Assembly (NCBI GenBank): GCA_020630475.1
Contig: JAHDBI010000020.1
Coordinates: 1 to 35,858 of the forward strand
Source: Saprospiraceae bacterium
Lineage (GTDB): Bacteria; Bacteroidota; Bacteroidia; Chitinophagales; Saprospiraceae
DNA length: 35,858 nucleotides
Direction of reading: 5' to 3'
Positions 26,307-34,620 of this stretch are shown here, in pieces. A program made the translations under genes and the position numbers. Positions within the stretch are counted from its first letter, which is position 1. Every line of letters begins with the position of its first letter. The notes under the pieces were generated by a model, which saw only the letters and a program-made list of their open reading frames with translations, had not been told where the DNA came from and made no database searches.

Positions 26307-28007
26307 ATGAAACTAAAATCGATCATCTTAAATATCATTTTTGTTGGGTGCGCATTTTCAAGCCATGCACAGATCATCGATACATTAAAGATTAACACTT
26401 CAGCTGTGATTAATCTTGGTAATGTCAATAATAAGGATAGTCAGTTTTCTCCTTCCTTTGGGCCAAATGGTTTGATCTATGTTGAGTATAAACAGAAAAG
26501 AAAGTCAAAGGATCTTACACGAACGGAGAGAGCTTTTGATTTAATGCAGGTAGATATTATTAATGATTCACTCGGAATGATTCAATCTTTTGAGTCTATC
26601 AATAGTTCGTATGTTGAAGGACCTTCTTGTTATAGTCCTGATTTTCAAAAGCTTTATATCACGCGTTCAAATATGAATGAAACGGGGGCGAAGAAAAGTG
26701 CGGATAAACTGGTCAGGATGAAAATATTTGAAGCCACTAAGGATAGTCTTCAATGGACACAGCCAAAAGAGATTTCATTTATTTTAGGCGATTATAATTA
26801 TTGTCATCCGAGTATTAGTGGAGATGGAGAAATCATGATCATTGCTTCAGATCTACCCGGTGGATATGGCAAAATGGATTTATATCTATTGAGAAAGGAT
26901 GGTGATGCATGGTCGACTCCTACGAATTTAGGGCCAACGGTCAATACTGCTGCTAACGATTGGTTCGGATTTTATCACGATAGTGGAGTTCTTTTTTATG
27001 CTTCAGATGGTAAGGATCCAAGCAAAGGAGATTTGGACATTTATGCAGTAGATTTAAAAGAGGGTAATATTGGCGAAAGCCAAAAACTACCTCAACCCAT
27101 CAATAGTGAATCTGATGATTTTGGATTTATCATGAATAAAGATCAAACGAGTGCGTACTTCTCATCCGCAAGATCGGGAGGTAAGGGTAGAGACGACATA
27201 TACGAACTGAAATTTTCTGGAAGTATCATTGAAAAGGAGAAGCAAGATTCTTTGATCGTTCAATTTGTTGTAAAAGAACTGGCCACTAAAAAAGCGATTC
27301 AAAATGCTGACATTAAGTTTACTAAAATAGGCTTTGCTGGTCAAAGGATTAATCCAGAGGAGTATGATTTGGATTTAATCATACAGGACAATGGTGATCA
27401 AAATGTAGTGATTAAATTAGAAGATGAAAGACAGTCGAGTTTATACCAAACGGATCAAAACGGAAAGTATGTTACCAAGCTGGGGGAAAGAAATAGGTTT
27501 CTAGTTGAGGTTTCTAAAGATAAGTATAATAAGGAGGCATTTATATATGTACCTAAAATAGGTGATTCTAAAGATGTTTTCTTGGATAAAATGCCTGAGA
27601 AAAAGGTAGTGATTCAAAAACCGGAAATATATATACCTACAGAAAAAGGATCAGTAGTCGTTTTTGATAATATTTATTATGATTTAAATAGTGCAGAAAT
27701 TAAATCAGGAGCGGCTAAAGAGTTAGATGCTTTATTGAAAATAATGACAGATAACCCATATATCAAAGTACAATTGAGTGCACACACGGATGCACAAGGC
27801 AATGATGTTTATAATCAGATATTATCAGATCAGCGAGCTCAAAGTGCAAAAAAGTACCTCAGTTCGAGAGGTATAAATCCAAGTAGAATCGTAGCTATTG
27901 GTTTCGGAGAATCAAGATTAAGAAACCATTGCGCCGATGATGTTCCTTGTACAAAAGAAGAACATCAATATAACCGTCGAACTGAGGTAAAGATCTTAGA
28001 AAATTAA
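26307..28007 (+). CDS. PD40 beta-propeller protein with canonical OmpA domain
   Basis: 566 residues. A signal peptide covers about 1-21 (SSHAQ). PD40-type blades at about 40-310 include LPGGYGKMDLYLL and TSAYFSSARSGGKGRDDIYE. A middle beta-sandwich-like region spans about 315-440. A complete OmpA domain lies at about 450-566, with FDNIYYDLNSAEI, the peptidoglycan-binding segment HTDAQGNDVYNQILSDQRA, GFGESRLRNHC, and a Cys pair before NRRTE. The domain should hold the protein to peptidoglycan at the inner face of the outer membrane. It completes a triad with the adhesin and the PorP/SprF gene; the gene starts 1 base after the latter. A structural link between the export machinery and the wall is the likely role. 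Confidence 0.88.
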   Translation: MKLKSIILNIIFVGCAFSSHAQIIDTLKINTSAVINLGNVNNKDSQFSPSFGPNGLIYVEYKQKRKSKDLTRTERAFDLMQVDIINDSLGMIQSFESINSSYVEGPSCYSPDFQKLYITRSNMNETGAKKSADKLVRMKIFEATKDSLQWTQPKEISFILGDYNYCHPSISGDGEIMIIASDLPGGYGKMDLYLLRKDGDAWSTPTNLGPTVNTAANDWFGFYHDSGVLFYASDGKDPSKGDLDIYAVDLKEGNIGESQKLPQPINSESDDFGFIMNKDQTSAYFSSARSGGKGRDDIYELKFSGSIIEKEKQDSLIVQFVVKELATKKAIQNADIKFTKIGFAGQRINPEEYDLDLIIQDNGDQNVVIKLEDERQSSLYQTDQNGKYVTKLGERNRFLVEVSKDKYNKEAFIYVPKIGDSKDVFLDKMPEKKVVIQKPEIYIPTEKGSVVVFDNIYYDLNSAEIKSGAAKELDALLKIMTDNPYIKVQLSAHTDAQGNDVYNQILSDQRAQSAKKYLSSRGINPSRIVAIGFGESRLRNHCADDVPCTKEEHQYNRRTEVKILEN

Positions 28008-28571
28008 TTACTTAGCAGGTTCGACGTATCCCCAGTTTTCACCAGATTCTATTCGATTGATTTGAGTATGTGTTACTCCAAATCTTTTAGCTAGCATTTT
28101 CTTTCGAGTATTTCCAAGCTTTAAATACTTTTTGATCAAAGCAACATTTGCTGCAGTTAATTTATAATAACCACCTCGGCGTTCTTTGTTAAAGTCATAC
28201 TTTTCAGCTCTATCTTTCACATATTGTTTTTGTTGCTTTCGCGAAACATATTTGAGATTCGTTTTTCTGTTGTCCTTACGATTCAAATTTTTGTGAATGA
28301 TAAATTCCTTGCCTTCAATGGGTTTTAGGAAGTACTCAGCCATCTTTTTATGGATGTAAAATGAGTGATCTTTTCCCTTGATTTTTAGGTTAATACGACC
28401 GTAGTCTAAACGATCATAATAAATACGGAGTAAGCGAGCGCGTTCAGTATTTTTATCTACTGACTTGACTCGACCATGGTTGGAAATGAAGTATCGTTTG
28501 TCCCCTAACTTCAACTTAAAACTAAGTTCTTTCCAACGCTCTCCCCGAATTACCGGTTCGATGCGTGTCAT
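28008..28571 (-). CDS. NUMOD4/HNH-like protein with C-terminal helix-turn-helix
   Basis: 187 residues. About 12-45 is a NUMOD4-like motif (ERWKEL, then YFISNHGRVKSVD). About 70-115 resembles an HNH nuclease of the homing type: FYIHKKMAEYF, FIIHKNLNRKDNRKTNLKYV. The His of the core and the DNR-NL segment are present, but the acidic residue before His and the usual G are replaced, so activity is uncertain. The C-terminus (about 140-185, KLTAANVALIKKYLKLG, AKRFGVTHTQINRI) is a HTH like those of homing endonucleases. It is very basic overall. It is a free-standing gene, not inside an intron or intein. Its stop directly abuts the preceding gene's stop (TAATTA). Confidence 0.72.
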   Translation of the reverse strand: MTRIEPVIRGERWKELSFKLKLGDKRYFISNHGRVKSVDKNTERARLLRIYYDRLDYGRINLKIKGKDHSFYIHKKMAEYFLKPIEGKEFIIHKNLNRKDNRKTNLKYVSRKQQKQYVKDRAEKYDFNKERRGGYYKLTAANVALIKKYLKLGNTRKKMLAKRFGVTHTQINRIESGENWGYVEPAK

Positions 28572-28600
28572 AATATAAAGGTTTTTTTTGGTGTTGTCTA

Positions 28601-28653
28601 AAGTTAAAGATTTCTAATGAAATTCACGAAACCATCTGTCGTAACTTTAACTT
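28601..28653. repeat. Spaced inverted repeat in a divergent promoter region
   Basis: AAGTTAAAG (28601-28609) and its exact reverse complement CTTTAACTT (28645-28653) flank 35 bp in the 159-bp gap between the NUMOD4 and beta-CASP genes. Each arm overlaps a TAACTTTA string, one mismatch from TAnnTTTG, on opposite strands (minus 28599-28606, plus 28642-28649). These could be two outward-facing promoters with built-in symmetry. No hairpin terminator is visible here. Confidence 0.4.
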
Positions 28654-28730
28654 ATCGTCGCTATTAGGACTGTGAATTGAAGTTCAGTCACGCCCTATTT
28701 TAGTATCTTGAGTCGATTTAACTTTTAAAT

Positions 28731-30140
28731 ATGCAGATTAAATTTTGTGGGGCCGCTCAAAACGTAACGGGAAGTGCTCATTTAATAACTCTTGATAATG
28801 GTTATCGAGTATTGTTGGATTGTGGGTTGTTTCAAGGAAAAGGGCGCCATATTTGGGATTGGAATAACACATGGCATTTTGACCCAAAGACTGTGGACGC
28901 ACTTATTCTTTCTCATGCTCATATAGATCATAGTGGCCGGGTACCTCAATTGGTTAAAAAGGGGTTTTCGGGCTCGATCCATTGTACACATGCGACCAGA
29001 AGCCTGTGTTCTATTATGCTATTGGACAGTGCTAAAATTCAGGAGCGAGATGTAGCATGGTACAATAAAAAATTATTAAAAAAACGAAATCGTAAGGGTA
29101 AGAAGCCAAGGGTACCGTTATATACGAGTAAAGATATAACACCTACTCTGGATAGATTTGTTGGTTACGGTTATGATCGTTGGTTTAAAATTCATGAGGA
29201 TATTGAGGTCATGTTTAAGGATGCAGGGCACTTATTAGGAAGTGCATCTGTCACCTTGAAGATTAAGGAAGGAGAAAAAACTACTCTTGTTGGATTTACG
29301 GGTGACATTGGAAGACCTGAACGTCCAATATTACGTGACCCAAGTGGAATGCCTGAGGTAGATTATCTGATTTGCGAATCGACCTATGGTGATAAAGATC
29401 ACGAGACGAAACCCGAACAATCAGATAAGTTTTTGGAAATACTTGAAAAGACTTGCATTCAAAACAAAGGTAAATTGATTATACCTGCATTTAGTGTCGG
29501 CAGGACTCAAGAGATCGTGTATATGATGGATAAACTTGAAACAGGAGGGAAGCTCCCCAAAATCCCCGTATATGTGGATAGTCCTCTTTCGGTGAATGCA
29601 ACTCAAGTTTATGGATCACATCCTGAATGTTTTGATGATGCATTGAATGAGTATTTATTAATTGATGATAATCCTTTTGGATTTAATGATCTCAATTATA
29701 TTAGAAGTGTTGATGAGTCTAAAGCTTTGAATGCTTCCCAAGAGCCAGCAGTTATTATTAGTTCTTCAGGAATGATGAATGCTGGGAGAATTAGACATCA
29801 TACATTTAACAATATTGAAAATGAGAAAAACACTTTTTTGATTGTTGGATATTGTAGTCCGGATACGGCAGGGGGAATGTTGAGGGATGGTATTGAGGCA
29901 CTTAAAATATTTGGTGAATGGAAAATGGTCAAAGCGAATATTGAAGTAATGGACTCGTTTTCTGCTCATGCCGATAGAAAAGAAATTATTGATTTTTTAG
30001 GGAAACAAGACCGGTTGAAAAAAATGTTTCTTGTTCATGGTGAGAAGGACACACAAGAGAAATTCATTACTTATTTAGGACAAAATGGCTTTGATAATGT
30101 CATTGCACCAGAGGTAGGAAAGGAATTCACCGTGGACTAG
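28731..30140 (+). CDS. Metallo-beta-lactamase-fold beta-CASP ribonuclease-like protein
   Basis: 469 residues. The MBL zinc motif is SHAHIDHSGR (Ser61 to Arg70, ligands His62, His64, Asp66, His67). A later ligand His is in DAGHLLGSASV, and an Asp in FTGDIGRP. The beta-CASP part includes SVGRTQEIVYMMDKL and SSGMMNAGRIRHH. The C-terminal RNA-specificity segment has VMDSFSAHADRKEI and LVHGEKDTQEKF. The family resembles CPSF-73-like nucleases and is predicted to act on RNA; no direct substrate is known from sequence. It is 33 bp before the lipoprotein gene on the same strand. Promoter candidates are TAACTTTA at 28642 and a TAGTATCTTG string near 28701, both weak. Confidence 0.9.
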   Translation: MQIKFCGAAQNVTGSAHLITLDNGYRVLLDCGLFQGKGRHIWDWNNTWHFDPKTVDALILSHAHIDHSGRVPQLVKKGFSGSIHCTHATRSLCSIMLLDSAKIQERDVAWYNKKLLKKRNRKGKKPRVPLYTSKDITPTLDRFVGYGYDRWFKIHEDIEVMFKDAGHLLGSASVTLKIKEGEKTTLVGFTGDIGRPERPILRDPSGMPEVDYLICESTYGDKDHETKPEQSDKFLEILEKTCIQNKGKLIIPAFSVGRTQEIVYMMDKLETGGKLPKIPVYVDSPLSVNATQVYGSHPECFDDALNEYLLIDDNPFGFNDLNYIRSVDESKALNASQEPAVIISSSGMMNAGRIRHHTFNNIENEKNTFLIVGYCSPDTAGGMLRDGIEALKIFGEWKMVKANIEVMDSFSAHADRKEIIDFLGKQDRLKKMFLVHGEKDTQEKFITYLGQNGFDNVIAPEVGKEFTVD

Positions 30141-30172
30141 GGACGATTTTACTAATTATTCGTTTAATACTT

Positions 30173-31717
30173 ATGAAATGTAGTTCAATCCAATACAGGT
30201 ACATTAAATGCCTTAGTATGCTTATGATCGTATGCATGTTTGTATCGGCATGTGTAGATCAGTCACAGTTTGAAGATGTGAGTTCGGAGAACACACAAGA
30301 GATTGCAATCCCTATAATTAATACCGAAGTAAGTATTGTCGATTACGCAGCCAATGCATCAGAAAATGCTGTCGTAAAAATAGATCCCGATGGTAAGATG
30401 ACCGTCTTTTATGAAGGTGAGGTCATTAGAAAATCTGCCATCGAATTATTTCCTCCAGTCCCCGGCAAATTAGTAGGTGACGGAATCATTGAAGATACTG
30501 TGTCAACATTGGGTTTAACATTCGATGAAGAATTTCTCCTTAAAAAAGCAGTGTTTAAAAGCAGTACTATTCGATTTAAATTTCGGTCAACATTCGAAGA
30601 AGACTTAACGATAAATCTGACTATTCCAGAATGGTCAAAAGATGGTGAGGTTTTTAGCATGGATTACGTATTGCCTTATAATGGGGTCAGTCCCGATAGT
30701 TTAGTTACAGATGTTATCGAATTAGATGGATGGGTTGTGGAAACGGAGACTAATGATATGACCTTTAATTACGATGCTCGATTGCCTAATGGCGAGAGGG
30801 TCAAATTGGATTTAGTGACCTATGAGTTGGATTTTATTTTGTTTTCTTACGTTGAAGGCTTCTTTACCCAAAACACGAATTCTGAATCAGGTGATATTAT
30901 TACGGTAGGGGTTTATTCTAATTGGGTCAGTGGAGGATTGTATTTTGAAGATCCCAAAGTGACCTTCCAAGTACGTAATTCCTTTGGATTTCCGGTAAGG
31001 GCTTACTTTAATAAAATGGAGCTCACGAACGTATTAGACGAAGTATATAATATGGAAGGAGAGTTCATTGATAATGGTGTGGACTTTAGTTACCCGGCCT
31101 TGGACGAGGTGGGTGAATTGAAACAAAACTTTTTTGAGTTTAATAAAACGAATTCTAATCTTCAGGAGATTTTTAACGAAAAGGTGAAGTTGGTTCGGTA
31201 CGACATCGACGCTGTAGGAAATCCAGAAAATGACAATACCATTATTGGTTTTTTAACGGATACCAGTTACTATGTTGTGGACATCGCGGTTGAATTGCCA
31301 CTGCTTGGGTATGCCAATGATCTGATATTAGTAGATACGTTTGATTTTGATCTTGCCGATATAGATGTTGCTGATGAGATTGAATTTAAATTGATTACTG
31401 AAAATAGATTTCCAATTGAAATGAAGGTCCAAGGAATCTTCTTGGATGAAAACAAAGCGGTATTAGATTCACTATTTTTTGATCAAGCCTTAAACCTAGA
31501 TGCCGCCAGCGAAATAAGTCCAGGTTTGCTACAAACTACTGGAGAAAAAGTAAATTATTTGAATTTCGAGAAGGATAGACTAGATAATATTCGAAGAACT
31601 AGAAGCATGGCCTTTAGAGTATTTATGACAAGTACAGAGCAGAATAACGAATCCATCTGGATATATGATTCTTATGGTATGGATGTGAGAATGGGGGCAA
31701 AAATTAAATTGAATTAA
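30173..31717 (+). CDS. Putative outer-membrane lipoprotein of unknown family
   Basis: 514 residues. A type II signal peptide ends in the lipobox VSAC, with lipid-accepting Cys27, followed by VDQSQFEDVSSEN, an acidic stretch that may favour surface export. The remainder is beta-rich with many D, E, F and V and no cysteine after the first; I do not recognise a domain. Repeated patterns such as DLILVDTFDFDLADIDVADE suggest several beta-sandwich modules. One base separates it from a barrel gene that follows, a pairing that suggests a joint surface role. Confidence 0.72.
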   Translation: MKCSSIQYRYIKCLSMLMIVCMFVSACVDQSQFEDVSSENTQEIAIPIINTEVSIVDYAANASENAVVKIDPDGKMTVFYEGEVIRKSAIELFPPVPGKLVGDGIIEDTVSTLGLTFDEEFLLKKAVFKSSTIRFKFRSTFEEDLTINLTIPEWSKDGEVFSMDYVLPYNGVSPDSLVTDVIELDGWVVETETNDMTFNYDARLPNGERVKLDLVTYELDFILFSYVEGFFTQNTNSESGDIITVGVYSNWVSGGLYFEDPKVTFQVRNSFGFPVRAYFNKMELTNVLDEVYNMEGEFIDNGVDFSYPALDEVGELKQNFFEFNKTNSNLQEIFNEKVKLVRYDIDAVGNPENDNTIIGFLTDTSYYVVDIAVELPLLGYANDLILVDTFDFDLADIDVADEIEFKLITENRFPIEMKVQGIFLDENKAVLDSLFFDQALNLDAASEISPGLLQTTGEKVNYLNFEKDRLDNIRRTRSMAFRVFMTSTEQNNESIWIYDSYGMDVRMGAKIKLN

Positions 31718-31718
31718 A

Positions 31719-33023
31719 ATGAATCGAATATATATAATACTGGCATTCGTCATTTTTTTTCAAGCCAATTTGACTGCTCAATATGATTTCATTAATCTTA
31801 ATCGATTCGATGATTTCCAAAGTGCACACTTAAATCCGGCGTATGCCCCTGATTCTAATTTAGTAATAGTTCTACCTGGATTGGCTTTTAATTTTGCTCA
31901 TACTGGACCAACACTAGGTGATCTTATTGCTCAAAATAGTTCAGGAGATAATATTATTGATATAGACCAAATGCTTGCGAATCTCGATCCGGAAAATCAC
32001 ATCAGAGCTAACTTTGAGTGGAATTTAGGAAACATTTATTATCAACTAGGTGGTCTAGGAATATCAGCGGGATATAAATGGAAGTTTGATGGTCAAATGA
32101 CCTATGGAAAGGAGATGGCCGAGCTATATGCCTATGGTAATAGTAGATTTATCGGAGAGGAAGTACAAGTTGCTCCGTCCTTCGGCTTGAGTTCGTACCA
32201 TGAGTTTAATCTCGGATTGTCTAAGTCTTTTGGAAAAGTGAGCACAGGCGTAAGAGGAAGGTTTATATCTGGTGTTGAGGATATTTCAACAGAGAAATCT
32301 GATATTAAATTATTTACCTCAGACGATATCTATCAGATGACCTTGACCAACGATTTAAGAATTAACTCATCTAGAATTGTTGATTATACCGATATTGATG
32401 ATATAGATATCAATACAAGGGGGTATAGTTATAGAAGCTTTTTTTCGGCCAATCATGGATTAATTTTTGATTTTGGAATTCAAGCTCAATTAACAGATCG
32501 ATTGAATGTTCAAGCTAGTGTATTGGATTTGGGTAAGATTAATTGGAATTCGAGAGTTTCCAATTTAAACAGTCAAGGAACCTTCAGTTTTGAAGGAATT
32601 GACTTAAAAGACTATATCGGTGATACAACATCTATTGCCTTGGAAGATTCATTGAGAGAGATATTTGTGATTGATGAAACTTACGATGATTATTCTACAA
32701 ATCTTCCGGCAAAATATCTTTTAGGTATGAGTTATGATGTCAATCCTGGTTTGAGAATAGGCGGTGTTTTCTTCTACGAAAAACTGAGAGATAGAAGTGT
32801 TACTGCATTGGCTTTGAATGTATATAAAGATATTGGGTCTATGTTTAATGTAGGTGCACAGTATGCATATTTAGAAGAATCACCTTTTGCCTTAGGTCTT
32901 AGCGCTTCGATGAATTTGAAGTTTTTACAATTCCGTTTTGTTACAGATAATGTGACGCCCATATTCAAGCCGGAGTCCGCGAAGTTTACTAATATGCGAA
33001 TTCAGCTTGCCTTGAGAATTTAG
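31719..33023 (+). CDS. DUF5723-like outer-membrane beta-barrel protein
   Basis: 434 residues. The signal peptide ends in LTAQ (about residue 20). The start of the mature part, RFDDFQSAHLNPAYAPDSN, recalls the NPAYA segment of PorP/SprF. Alternating strands with Gly, Tyr and Asn follow (GGLGISAGYKWKFDGQMTYG, VGAQYAYLEESPFALGLSAS) to a final barrel strand MRIQLALRI. I assign it to the DUF5723 type by recall of this pattern. It directly follows a lipoprotein gene with a 1-base gap. By analogy with SprF it may help place that lipoprotein on the surface, but that is inference. Confidence 0.75.
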   Translation: MNRIYIILAFVIFFQANLTAQYDFINLNRFDDFQSAHLNPAYAPDSNLVIVLPGLAFNFAHTGPTLGDLIAQNSSGDNIIDIDQMLANLDPENHIRANFEWNLGNIYYQLGGLGISAGYKWKFDGQMTYGKEMAELYAYGNSRFIGEEVQVAPSFGLSSYHEFNLGLSKSFGKVSTGVRGRFISGVEDISTEKSDIKLFTSDDIYQMTLTNDLRINSSRIVDYTDIDDIDINTRGYSYRSFFSANHGLIFDFGIQAQLTDRLNVQASVLDLGKINWNSRVSNLNSQGTFSFEGIDLKDYIGDTTSIALEDSLREIFVIDETYDDYSTNLPAKYLLGMSYDVNPGLRIGGVFFYEKLRDRSVTALALNVYKDIGSMFNVGAQYAYLEESPFALGLSASMNLKFLQFRFVTDNVTPIFKPESAKFTNMRIQLALRI

Positions 33024-33050
33024 CCCTTTATTTATTATTAAAGTATTGAT

Positions 33051-33083
33051 AAAAGAAAACCCTAACGATGGGAGTCGTTAGGG
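33051..33083 (-). terminator. Intrinsic terminator for a minus-strand small gene
   Basis: A perfect 9-bp stem CCCTAACGA/TCGTTAGGG (33060-33068 and 33075-33083) has a 6-base loop. On the minus strand it is followed by TTTTCTTTTAT. On the plus strand no T tract follows, so it serves a transcript coming from the right. Confidence 0.8.
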
Positions 33084-33113
33084 CCAATGTTCTTGTATCA
33101 AAGTGTTCTATTC

Positions 33114-33263
33114 CTACATCCCAGGATAAGTGAAAATCATAAAACTGAGTAATGCCCCGAGTAAAAGAATCGCAAGCCAAAAGCGTGCGTCCTTGAACAC
33201 GTGTTCGTCGTTTGGTGAAAACATATGAGTGTGTTTTTGGTTATCGAAAATTCGACTGTACAC
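33114..33263 (-). CDS. Small single-helix membrane protein
   Basis: 49 residues from a GTG at 33261-33263; 36 from an ATG at 33222-33224. The polar head includes RIFDNQKHTH and MFSPNDEHVFKDARF. A transmembrane helix WLAILLLGALLSFMIF follows, with a short TYPGM tail. The frame is open back to a stop at 33303-33305. The strong terminator 30 bp past its stop on the same strand supports a real transcript. No family recognised. Because the start is uncertain, the head length is too. Confidence 0.6.
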   Translation of the reverse strand: MYSRIFDNQKHTHMFSPNDEHVFKDARFWLAILLLGALLSFMIFTYPGM

Positions 33264-33588
33264 ATATCCTACTTCTTTAAGTAGTGAATAAATAAAAATT
33301 GGTTAAACATGTTCCTTCGCCGGAACACTTACTATAAGCCAAAAACGATACCATCAGAAATTCTTATAATGTGTTATGTACACCATATTTTAGGGTAGTT
33401 TATAGGGTACTTATAGAATGGGAAGATTAGATAGGTGTTATAGTATGTCTACTAGGGAGTTTTATATTATTAATATATTCTATGTGCTTAATGCGTTGTA
33501 AAATGCCAAGTAAAAAATACCCAAAAACTTTAGAAAAAATACCCAATAAAATGTGCGAACGCTTTTTGATTCGCCGAAAGGCTAGACC
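33264..33588. other. 325-bp non-coding stretch between pyrD and the small membrane gene
   Basis: No gene of supportable length is seen here. It contains a TAGGG/TATAG-rich stretch (33391-33450), a small hairpin GTTCC/GGAAC (33311-33315 and 33322-33326), and a direct repeat described separately. It would contain the promoter of the minus-strand small gene and the trailer of pyrD. No exact TAnnTTTG box was found on the minus strand. Confidence 0.5.
33512..33546. repeat. Two direct repeats, 22 bp apart
   Basis: AAAAAATACCCAA occurs at 33512-33524 and 33534-33546, spaced by 22 bp, about two helical turns. This spacing is typical of a protein binding the same face of DNA twice, such as OmpR-type regulators. 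AT-rich background makes chance possible. Confidence 0.4.
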
Positions 33589-34617
33589 TTAAACGAGGCC
33601 TTTAAGTATAGATTTGACGATCCCAGGCCCTTCGTAGACCATTCCAGAATACACTTGAACTAGGCTAGCACCTGCTTTGAGCTTTTCTCGTACATCTTTA
33701 GCGGTTCGAATTCCTCCTACACCGATGATTGGGAAGCTCCCATTACTTTTGGTATGTAGGTATTGAATAATCTCTGTTGAACGATGCTTAACCGGATCAC
33801 CACTTAAACCACCTGCACCAATGTTTTTTACCTGTTCGTCGGAGGTATTTAAAGATGATCGATCTATTGTAGTGTTGCTTGCTATGACTCCAGTTATACC
33901 TACTTCGTTAATAATTTCAACGATATCATCAAGTTGCGAATTACTTAGATCAGGAGCGATTTTTAAAAATATAGGCTTTGAAGATTGTTGTTGGCTATTA
34001 AGGTTTTGTAAATGTTGTAATAACTGGGTCAATGGCTCTCGATCTTGAAGGGCGCGAAGGTTTGGGGTATTGGGTGAACTTACATTCACAACAAAATAAT
34101 CCACATAAGGAAAAAGCTTCAAAAAGCAAATTTCATAGTCTTCGACGGCTTTTTCATTTGGTGTGGTTTTATTTTTACCAATATTTCCACCAATGATTAG
34201 ATCTGATTTCTGATAGTTTTTTAATCTTTCTACTAAAGCGTCTACACCTTCGTTGTTAAAGCCCATTCGATTGATCAAAGCTTTATCGGAGGGCAATCGA
34301 AATAATCTTGGTTTAGGATTTCCAATTTGCGGTTTAGGAGTAACTGTTCCGATTTCGATGAATCCAAAACCTAGTTTCTCCATATCCTTGAAGTATTTCC
34401 CATCTTTATCAAATCCAGCCGCAAGGCCAACAGGATTTTTAAATTTTAATCCAAAAATCTCTCGATGCAATCGGTCATTTTTGTATTGATAGAGTGATGA
34501 GAAAATATAAGACGCGCCTGGAATTTTATTCGCGAAAGCGAATAAACGAACTGTAAGGTGATGCGCTTTTTCAGGGTCTAATTGAAAAAGTAAGGGTTTG
34601 AGAATAAATCTGTACAC
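33589..34617 (-). CDS. pyrD: Dihydroorotate dehydrogenase (quinone), class 2
   Basis: 342 residues. It oxidises dihydroorotate to orotate in pyrimidine synthesis and passes electrons to quinone at the inner membrane. The N-terminal helix segment ([20 protein letters not shown]) is the membrane and quinone-binding extension of class 2. FMN and substrate motifs are [48 protein letters not shown] (catalytic Ser), NTTIDRS and [10 protein letters not shown]. The start is a GTG at 34615-34617, three bases after the Crp/Fnr stop, so the two genes form an operon. Confidence 0.96.
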   Translation of the reverse strand: MYRFILKPLLFQLDPEKAHHLTVRLFAFANKIPGASYIFSSLYQYKNDRLHREIFGLKFKNPVGLAAGFDKDGKYFKDMEKLGFGFIEIGTVTPKPQIGNPKPRLFRLPSDKALINRMGFNNEGVDALVERLKNYQKSDLIIGGNIGKNKTTPNEKAVEDYEICFLKLFPYVDYFVVNVSSPNTPNLRALQDREPLTQLLQHLQNLNSQQQSSKPIFLKIAPDLSNSQLDDIVEIINEVGITGVIASNTTIDRSSLNTSDEQVKNIGAGGLSGDPVKHRSTEIIQYLHTKSNGSFPIIGVGGIRTAKDVREKLKAGASLVQVYSGMVYEGPGIVKSILKGLV

Positions 34618-34620
34618 GGA

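Noticed and set aside
33024-33588. Possible tRNA or structured RNA in the largest gap
   Set aside because: No cloverleaf or CCA end was seen; the strong hairpin is better explained as the terminator of a minus-strand small gene.
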